From positions 1-5,138 of the forward strand of contig JAOZRF010000242.1 of the NCBI GenBank assembly GCA_029940245.1: 5,138 bases of DNA. Reading direction: 5' to 3'. Below are positions 1 to 5,138 of the stretch, in pieces; within the stretch, counting starts at the first letter, position 1, and every line of letters begins with the position of its first letter. Source of the stretch: Desulfobacula sp. (GTDB lineage: Bacteria > Desulfobacterota > Desulfobacteria > Desulfobacterales > Desulfobacteraceae). The notes under the pieces are model-generated. The model ran no database searches. It was not told the origin of the DNA and saw only the letters and a program-made list of their open reading frames with translations. The position numbers and the translations under genes were made by a program.

Positions 1-1
1 C

Positions 2-2056
2 TTATCCAATTGCCCTGGATTTTTCATAACAGACAAGACCGCATCTTAAACATCTGTTTGCTTCAGCCCGGGCTTGTTCTTTTGAAAAACCAGTTGAAAA
101 TTTATCAATAGAATTCATTTTATCCTGACCCAATTCCATGATATTTCTGGGGAAGGTTGCAACATTATTCAAAAATGAAACATCCTGAAGCATTGTTTTT
201 TCTGTAATAAATTTGGAAGAGTCTTGAAATTGGATCCCATACATCAGGTTATGAATTGCTGCCGCAGCTTTTCTGCCGCCATTTATAGCTGCCACGGCAG
301 AAGAGTACTCACTGATGGCATCTTGACTTGAAAGCAACCCCAGTTCTTTGTTTGAATCCGGTTTTTTCGGAAGTTCAACACCTTCCCATGCCAATGGTCC
401 ATTATTTTCAATCAGGTCTTCTTTTCCATCCGGATCTTCTTTTTTTACAGGGATAAACACAAGTTCCGGAAATCTTCCTGAACCTATAATCAAGGTATCC
501 GTATTAATAACCTGCTTCATTCCCGTATCAAGATCTGATAATTCAATGGCTTTTAACTGACCTTCTTCACCCATTACCTTTGTGATTCCGGAATGATAAA
601 CAAAACCGACACCCGCGTTTGATAATTCATCCAACGCTTCCGGAGCAAAGCAATCCTCATCCTTTTGTCCTCTTGAAATGACTATTATTTTTTTTGAGCC
701 ATTTTCTTTTAAAATCTTCACAGCTTCCAGCGTGCTGATACCACCGCCTGCAATCACTACATTTTCACCTGCCGCAATATTGATATGATGATCTGATTTA
801 CTCCTTAAAAGATCAATTAAAAGGTATGCCCCGGGGAAAACTGTTTCAGCCTGATCGATATCTCCCCTGGCAAGCCTGGAATCCCATCCGCCAGTGGCTG
901 TAAATACTGCTTGAAAACCTTGTTTTAAAAGCCCGTCAATGGTAAAATCCTTACCTGCTTTGGTATTGGTCTGGAACGTCACACCCATTTGTCTTACTCC
1001 CTCAACGTCCCAGTCAAGAACATCCATGGATAAGCGCTCTCTTGCAATGGCCTTACGAAGAATACCGCCCAAAGAACCCGTGGCTTCAAAAACACTTGGA
1101 TCATGCCCAAGCCTTGCCGCAAAAAATGCCGTTGACAACCCTTCTACTCCACCACCGATAACAGCAATCCTTTTCCCGGTTGCCGGTGCTTTATAGGGCA
1201 ATATCCGCTTATCCTGATTCATTTCATAATCACAGACAAACCGCTTTAAATTATTGATGGCAACGGATTCATCCTCTAAAAGTCTCCGGCATTGAAATTC
1301 GCATGGAGCCGGACAAATTCTTGACATAATAGTTGGAAAGGGATTTCTTTCCTTTATTACCTGAAGAGACCCATGATAATCCCCTTCTTTAATCAGCCGT
1401 ATATATTCTTTAATATCAATACCCGTGGGACAGGCCCTCTGGCATGGTGTTATACACTCTTCCCAGGTATATTCCCGCATAATTCTCCGGGTCACGGATG
1501 TCAGCCGGATAATATTTTTTGGGCATACCCTTTCACAGGCACCACATCCTGTACATTTTTCCTGATCAACCTTTGGCAAACCATCACTGCCAATGGACAA
1601 GGCTCCAAACATACATGCTTCCACACAGGTCCCAAGTCCCAGGCACCCAATTCTACAGACCTTCATCCCTCCGAACAACAACGCTGCCGCCCTGCAATCC
1701 GTCACGCCAAGATATTTATATTCCATGTCTGCATCATCTTTGCCATAGTAACATCCCGGCCCTGCAAACTCAGATTCTTTATCAGCAACAGATACACCCA
1801 TAATCCCGGCAATTGCCATGGCAACATCATCCCCGGCAGCTACACAGGAATTCACAGCGGAAAGTCCATTTACAATTGCTTCTGCATTGGCATTACATCC
1901 CGGATACCCGCACCCGCCACAATTGGCTCCCGGCAGCTCATCATTGACCGCCACAACTTTCGGATCTTCATATACATAAAACGCTTTTGAAGCAATCACT
2001 AAAACAGTACCAATTGCAATACCCAGTCCGCCCATCAATAAAATAGATTGAAACAT
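2..2056 (-). CDS. Membrane-anchored RnfB-like / GltD-like fusion: Fe-S flavoprotein oxidoreductase
   Basis: This complete 684-residue protein starts at ATG 2054-2056, with AGGGA seven bases upstream, and stops at TAA 2-4. Residues 3-24 form one hydrophobic helix, as at the start of RnfB. C46, C49, C54 and C71 (C-x2-C-x4-C-x16-C) match the RnfB-type Fe-S domain. C102, C121 and the series C134/C138/C144/C148 plus C168/C171/C174/C178 match the long RnfB form with two ferredoxin clusters. C201/C205/C209 and C248/C252/C256 match the Fe-S domain that precedes the flavin domain in GltD, NfnB and dihydropyrimidine dehydrogenase. GGGVEG (301-306) is the FAD Rossmann loop, and GGGIST (437-442) with R462 is the probable NAD(P)H site. 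The C-terminus carries C669/C672/C676. The likely role is electron transfer between NAD(P)H, FAD and Fe-S clusters at the inner membrane face; the physiological partner is unknown. Oddities are the domain fusion itself and a weak last FAD motif (SSQD, 576-579, where AAGD or similar is usual). Domain calls are strong; the role is inferred. Confidence 0.9.
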   Translation of the reverse strand: MFQSILLMGGLGIAIGTVLVIASKAFYVYEDPKVVAVNDELPGANCGGCGYPGCNANAEAIVNGLSAVNSCVAAGDDVAMAIAGIMGVSVADKESEFAGPGCYYGKDDADMEYKYLGVTDCRAAALLFGGMKVCRIGCLGLGTCVEACMFGALSIGSDGLPKVDQEKCTGCGACERVCPKNIIRLTSVTRRIMREYTWEECITPCQRACPTGIDIKEYIRLIKEGDYHGSLQVIKERNPFPTIMSRICPAPCEFQCRRLLEDESVAINNLKRFVCDYEMNQDKRILPYKAPATGKRIAVIGGGVEGLSTAFFAARLGHDPSVFEATGSLGGILRKAIARERLSMDVLDWDVEGVRQMGVTFQTNTKAGKDFTIDGLLKQGFQAVFTATGGWDSRLARGDIDQAETVFPGAYLLIDLLRSKSDHHINIAAGENVVIAGGGISTLEAVKILKENGSKKIIVISRGQKDEDCFAPEALDELSNAGVGFVYHSGITKVMGEEGQLKAIELSDLDTGMKQVINTDTLIIGSGRFPELVFIPVKKEDPDGKEDLIENNGPLAWEGVELPKKPDSNKELGLLSSQDAISEYSSAVAAINGGRKAAAAIHNLMYGIQFQDSSKFITEKTMLQDVSFLNNVATFPRNIMELGQDKMNSIDKFSTGFSKEQARAEANRCLRCGLVCYEKSRAIG

Positions 2057-2063
2057 GTATATA

Positions 2064-2068
2064 TCCCT
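2064..2068 (-). promoter_or_regulatory. Ribosome binding site of the RnfB/GltD-like fusion gene
   Basis: On the minus strand AGGGA lies seven bases before the ATG at 2056-2054. It is a partial match to the AGGAGG consensus at normal spacing. It supports this start, which also places the hydrophobic membrane anchor directly at the N-terminus, as in RnfB proteins. Confidence 0.6.
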
Positions 2069-2117
2069 AATGCCTGCATTTTTATTAAAAAATTCTAATA
2101 TTTAATTAATCCAGTAC

Positions 2118-2147
2118 TGTATAACAACTTGGAAAATAAAAAGTCAA
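2118..2147 (-). promoter_or_regulatory. Candidate sigma70-type promoter for the RnfB/GltD-like gene
   Basis: Read on the minus strand, TTGACT (2147-2142) is followed after 18 bases by TATACA (2123-2118). These match the -35 and -10 consensus at five and four of six positions. Transcription would start near 2111 and give a leader of about 55 bases. The surrounding DNA is very AT-rich, so chance matches are likely; this is only a candidate. Confidence 0.35.
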
Positions 2148-2179
2148 TAATATCAATAAAATTTATTTTATTTGCAACA

Positions 2180-2208
2180 TTGACAATAATCCTTTGACAG
2201 TGTACAAA
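2180..2208 (+). promoter_or_regulatory. Second candidate promoter upstream of the formate dehydrogenase gene
   Basis: A perfect TTGACA (2180-2185) is followed after 17 bases by TACAAA (2203-2208), which matches the -10 consensus at four of six positions. It overlaps the better promoter at 2194-2223, offset by 14 bases. It could be an alternative start, or the repeated TTGACA could belong to a regulator site. Confidence 0.3.
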
Positions 2209-2223
2209 ATTATTCATTATAAA
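2194..2223 (+). promoter_or_regulatory. Probable sigma70-type promoter of the formate dehydrogenase gene
   Basis: A perfect TTGACA -35 box (2194-2199) is followed after 18 bases by TATAAA (2218-2223), a five-of-six -10 match. Transcription would start near 2230, leaving a leader of about 40 bases before the ATG at 2270. No sigma54-type GG/GC element was seen in the same region. Confidence 0.6.
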
Positions 2224-2257
2224 GGCAAATGAGTGAAATAATTGTAAAATCATATCC

Positions 2258-2263
2258 GGGAAG
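2258..2263 (+). promoter_or_regulatory. Ribosome binding site of the formate dehydrogenase gene
   Basis: GGGAAG lies six bases before the ATG at 2270, a moderate match to the Shine-Dalgarno consensus. Upstream in the same frame there is a TGA at 2234-2236 and no ATG, GTG or TTG between it and 2270. This ATG is therefore the first possible start, and no longer N-terminus with a Tat signal is available. Confidence 0.6.
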
Positions 2264-2269
2264 ATAATC

Positions 2270-5038
2270 ATGGAACCTAATATCATAACGATCAACAAAC
2301 ATGAACTGACCTTTGAACATGGTGAGACAATTCTTGAAGTTGCACAACGCAATAAGATTGATATCCCCACCCTGTGCCATTTAAAAAACACGATTCCCAC
2401 CACAAAATGCAAAATATGCCTGGTTGAAATAAAAGGTGAATCAGATCTGGTTGAATCTTGTGCCACAAAAGCCAGACAAGATTATATCATTCTTACTGCA
2501 TCTTCAAAAGTTATAAAGGCGCGCCAGAAGAATATCAGCAAACTTCTGGCATCTGGCAATCATAATTGTGCCATCAGAAATTTTGATACAACTGACTGGA
2601 CCTCATTTCAACTGGATGTCCTTAAAAAAGACGGCAAAGAGGACCTTTGTCCGGTCTGGGGCGATTGCGAACTCCAGGATCTGGCTTATCGATATCAGGT
2701 TAAAACCCTTGGCATGCCGTTAAATGGATGCAAATATAAAACAGAACGTGCAAACCCTTTTATTATCAGAGATTTTTCACGCTGTATCCTATGTGGAAGA
2801 TGTGTAAAAGCCTGCAGGGAAATACAGGTGAACAATGCCATTGAGTTTGGATACAGCGATGAAGACCTTAAAATTATAACCAAAAATGATACCATATTAA
2901 AAAATTCTGATTGTGTCTTCTGCGGTGAATGCATCCAGGCCTGCCCTGTCGGTGCTCTGATCCCGGATAAAGCGTTTCGGGATGAAAGGTTTAAAGATAC
3001 TAAAAAGGTAAGAACCACCTGTGCCTTCTGCGGAGTGGGATGCCAGATGGATCTCTTTGTCCAGGACAATAAAATTGTTAAGATTGATGGGGCTGATATT
3101 GACCTTTTGCCAAACAATGCAAGCCTTTGTGTCAAAGGCAGATTTGGATATGAATTTGTTGCATCAAAGGAACGTCTGACCAAACCCTTGATTAAAAAGG
3201 ATGGGAAACAGGTTGAAGCATCATGGGATGAAGCCCTTGATCTTGTGGCGCAAAAACTTTCTTCCATTAAAGACCAGTTCGGCCCGGATAGTTTAGGGGT
3301 TCTGACCTCTGCCAGAATCACCAATGAAGACAATTATGTTGCCCAGAAATTTACCCGTGCCGTTCTGAAAACCAACAATATAGACCATTGTGCCCGACTG
3401 TGACATAGCTCCACCGTGGCCGGTCTGGCTGCAGCATTTGGAAGCGGAGCAATGACTAATACAATTGCCGATATTGAAACATCTGATCTGATACTGGTCG
3501 TAGGGTCCAATACAACAGAAAATCATCCCGTTCTCTCAACTTTTGTCAAACGCGCTGTTTTAAAAGGCAAAAAACTTTATATCATTGACCCTAGAAAAAT
3601 TAAACTTACTGACCATGCCGATAAATGGCTGAGGCCGACCCCCGGCACTGACATTGCCTTGATCAACGGCATGATGCACGTTATCATCAAAGAAGAACTC
3701 CAGAACAAAACATTTATTGAAAACAGAACAGAAAATTTTGAAGCTCTTAAAGAAACAGTTAAAAAATATACTCCTGAATATGTGGAGAAAATCACAGGCA
3801 TCAAAGCTGAAAATATTGCTGAAGTTGCAAGGCAGTTTGCTAAAGCGGGTGTGGCATCTATTTTATATTGCATGGGAATTACCCAGCATACTTGTGGTAC
3901 AAACAATGTAAAATCCCTTGCAAATCTTTCCATGCTCTGCGGCCACTTAGGGAAACCAGGCGGCGGGGTTAACCCTTTGCGTGGTCAAAACAATGTCCAG
4001 GGTGCCTGTGATATGGGCGGACTGCCAAATGTCTTTACTGCCTATCAATTGGTCAGCAATGATGAAGCCAGAAGCAATTATGAAAAGGCATGGAACATCA
4101 CAGGCATGTCAGCAACTCCGGGATTACCCGTAACAGAGATGATTCAAAAAGCTTATGAAGGAGAACTGAAGTCCCTTTTTATTATCGGCGAAAATCCCCT
4201 GGTCTCTGACCCGGATCTCAACCATGTGAGAAAGGCCCTTGCAAACCTTGATTTTTTTGTTGTTCAGGATATCTTCCAGACAGAAACCACAAAGATAGCG
4301 GATGTGGTTTTGCCGGCTGTCTGCTTTGCTGAAAAAGACGGTACATTCAGCAATACAGAACGAAGGGTTCAACGGGTCAGAAAGGCTGTACAAGCTCCAG
4401 GAGAAGCAAAACAGGACTGGGAAATCCTTTGTGAAATTGCCAGAAGAATGGGATATGAGATGTCCTATGAGAACAGTGAAGCTATATTCAAGGAAATTGC
4501 AGCCGTCACACCTTCCTACAGGGGTATTACCTGGGACAGAATCGATAAAATCGGTATCCACTGGCCCTGCCCCAATGAAACCCATGAAGGAACACCCATT
4601 CTTCATACCACTCAATTTACCAGAGGCAGGGGGCACTTCCATGCCATTGACCATACCCCGCCGGCGGAACTGCCAGATAAAGAATATCCATATATCCTCA
4701 CAACGGGAAGGGTATTATATCACTATCACACGGGAACCATGACCATGAAAACAGATGGACTCAACATACTCTCACCTGAATGTTTTGTGGAAATTTCTGG
4801 CAATGATGCCCGGAAACTTGGGCTTGATACTGGATCCATGGTGGATGTTTCTTCCCGCAGGGGTAAAATCAGTGCAAAACTCAAAGTATCTTCAAAAGCT
4901 GTGGATGGAACCATTTTTATCCCCTTCCATTTTGCCAAAGCGGCTGCCAACGAGCTGACAAATGCAAAACTGGACCCAACAGCCAAAATACCTGAGTTTA
5001 AGGTCTGCGCCATAAAAATTGAACCGGTTGCAGCATAA
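2270..5038 (+). CDS. fdhA: Selenocysteine-containing formate dehydrogenase catalytic (alpha) subunit, cytoplasmic
   Basis: This 922-residue enzyme oxidises formate to CO2, or runs in reverse, at a Mo/W-bis-pterin site. The in-frame TGA at 3401-3403 is read as Sec378, in the active-site context DHCARL-U-HSSTVAGL. R571, in NPLRGQNNVQG, lies 193 residues after Sec, the same spacing as Sec140 and Arg333 of E. coli FDH-H; H379 matches its His141. Domains in order: [2Fe-2S] (C36, C47, C50, C64); NuoG-like His/Cys region (H98, C100, C127, C133 before ELQD); two [4Fe-4S] clusters (C172/175/178/182 and C215/218/221/225); pterin-domain [4Fe-4S] (C251, C254, C258, C287); molybdopterin core with GENPL at 640-644; pterin dinucleotide-binding C-terminal domain from about Y806. 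No Tat signal or membrane segment is present, so it is cytoplasmic. The N-terminal arm is typical of enzymes that pair with NuoE/NuoF-like, HydABC-like or other redox partners, none of which is encoded here. A terminator follows directly, so the gene is probably monocistronic. It requires the cell's Sec machinery and pterin cofactor synthesis, also not in the window. Confidence 0.95.
3401..3445 (+). promoter_or_regulatory. Selenocysteine UGA codon and bacterial SECIS hairpin
   Basis: The UGA codon (3401-3403) is followed by a two-part hairpin. The lower stem pairs 3408-3413 with 3439-3445, with one bulged A at 3443. After an internal loop, the upper stem pairs 3416-3421 with 3427-3432, including two G-U pairs. 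The apical loop is GGUCU (3422-3426) and starts 18 bases after the UGA. Loop sequence and distance are the same as in the E. coli fdhF SECIS as I recall it, where SelB binds the loop. The frame stays open after the codon through HSST into the conserved formate dehydrogenase sequence, so the TGA is a recoded codon and not a gene end. Pairing was done by eye. Confidence 0.9.
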
Positions 5039-5051
5039 AAAAACATCACAA

Positions 5052-5102
5052 TATTGATCAGGCAAAGTGTTCATACCCTTTGCCTGATCAATAATTTTCT
5101 TT
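5052..5102 (+). terminator. Rho-independent terminator after the formate dehydrogenase gene
   Basis: A perfect 16-bp inverted repeat (5052-5067 paired with 5078-5093) encloses a 10-base loop and is followed by the T-rich run ATTTTCTTT. It begins 13 bases after the stop codon, so transcription should end here and no co-transcribed partner subunit is expected downstream. On the opposite strand the hairpin is followed, after nine bases, by seven Ts (5043-5037), so it might also work weakly for a convergent transcript. Confidence 0.88.
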
Positions 5103-5138
5103 AGAAAAACATGCCGCCTGCCCAACTTATCTTAAACA

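Noticed and set aside
1373..1990. A 205-codon plus-strand open frame inside the flavoprotein gene
   Set aside because: It lies antisense to a gene with clear domain motifs, its translation shows no recognisable family, and it is rich in Pro, His and Cys as expected from antisense reading of Fe-S-coding DNA.
2057..2269. FNR- or CRP-like palindromes, a riboswitch or a small RNA in the intergenic region
   Set aside because: I looked for TTGAT-N4-ATCAA and TGTGA-N6-TCACA type sites and for strong hairpins and found none convincing; the AT-rich sequence gives only partial matches.
2095..2466. A 123-codon minus-strand frame running from fdhA into the intergenic region
   Set aside because: Its start lies antisense within the FdhA [2Fe-2S] domain and its end is low-complexity AT-rich DNA. 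It resembles no family and would cover the promoter region.
2695..3333. A 212-codon minus-strand open frame inside fdhA
   Set aside because: It is antisense to conserved ferredoxin and molybdopterin domain sequence, has no recognisable motif, and is a shadow of the real gene.
4124..4654. A 176-codon minus-strand open frame inside fdhA
   Set aside because: It lies entirely antisense to the conserved catalytic domain with no motif or upstream signal of its own.
3416..5038. A separate 540-residue molybdopterin oxidoreductase starting at GTG 3416
   Set aside because: It has no ribosome binding site of its own, begins inside the conserved HSSTVAGL active-site sequence, and is in frame with the upstream ORF across a TGA that has a SECIS element. 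It is the second part of the selenoprotein.

Overview
The window holds two large, complete, divergently transcribed redox genes, separated by a 213-base AT-rich promoter region and closed on the right by a strong intrinsic terminator. Both products are iron-sulfur-rich oxidoreductases of strictly anaerobic metabolism. A selenocysteine formate dehydrogenase next to an RnfB-like/GltD-like fusion suggests an anaerobic, formate-using or CO2-reducing bacterium. My best guess is a sulfate reducer of the Desulfobacterota (Desulfobacter/Desulfobacula/Desulfobacterium type). That placement rests on protein style and general recall, not on a search.

Left half (minus strand, 2-2056): a 684-residue protein joins an RnfB-like N-terminus to a GltD/NfnB-like FAD- and NAD(P)H-binding oxidoreductase. 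The RnfB part has one membrane anchor, a four-cysteine Fe-S domain and ferredoxin clusters. The protein ends in a Cys-x2-Cys-x3-Cys motif. It looks like a membrane-tethered enzyme able to pass electrons between a nicotinamide nucleotide, FAD and several Fe-S clusters.

Middle (2057-2269): the shared upstream region. It carries a good sigma70-type promoter toward the right-hand gene (TTGACA, 18 bases, TATAAA), a second overlapping candidate, and a weaker candidate toward the left-hand gene.

Right half (plus strand, 2270-5038): one formate dehydrogenase catalytic subunit of 922 residues, read through an in-frame TGA at 3401-3403 as selenocysteine 378. The TGA is followed by a bacterial SECIS hairpin whose GGUCU apical loop begins 18 bases after the codon. 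A naive gene caller would split this gene into two proteins (2270-3403 and 3416-5038). The enzyme has a NuoG-like N-terminal Fe-S arm and no export signal, so it should act in the cytoplasm. A 16-bp hairpin with a T-rich tail follows at 5052-5102.

Taken together (inference), the cytoplasmic formate dehydrogenase has no diaphorase or other partner subunit downstream. The divergent membrane-anchored fusion flavoprotein is therefore a plausible electron partner linking formate/CO2 to NAD(P)H, ferredoxin or a membrane acceptor. I found no RNA genes, CRISPR array, insertion sequence or phage-like element.
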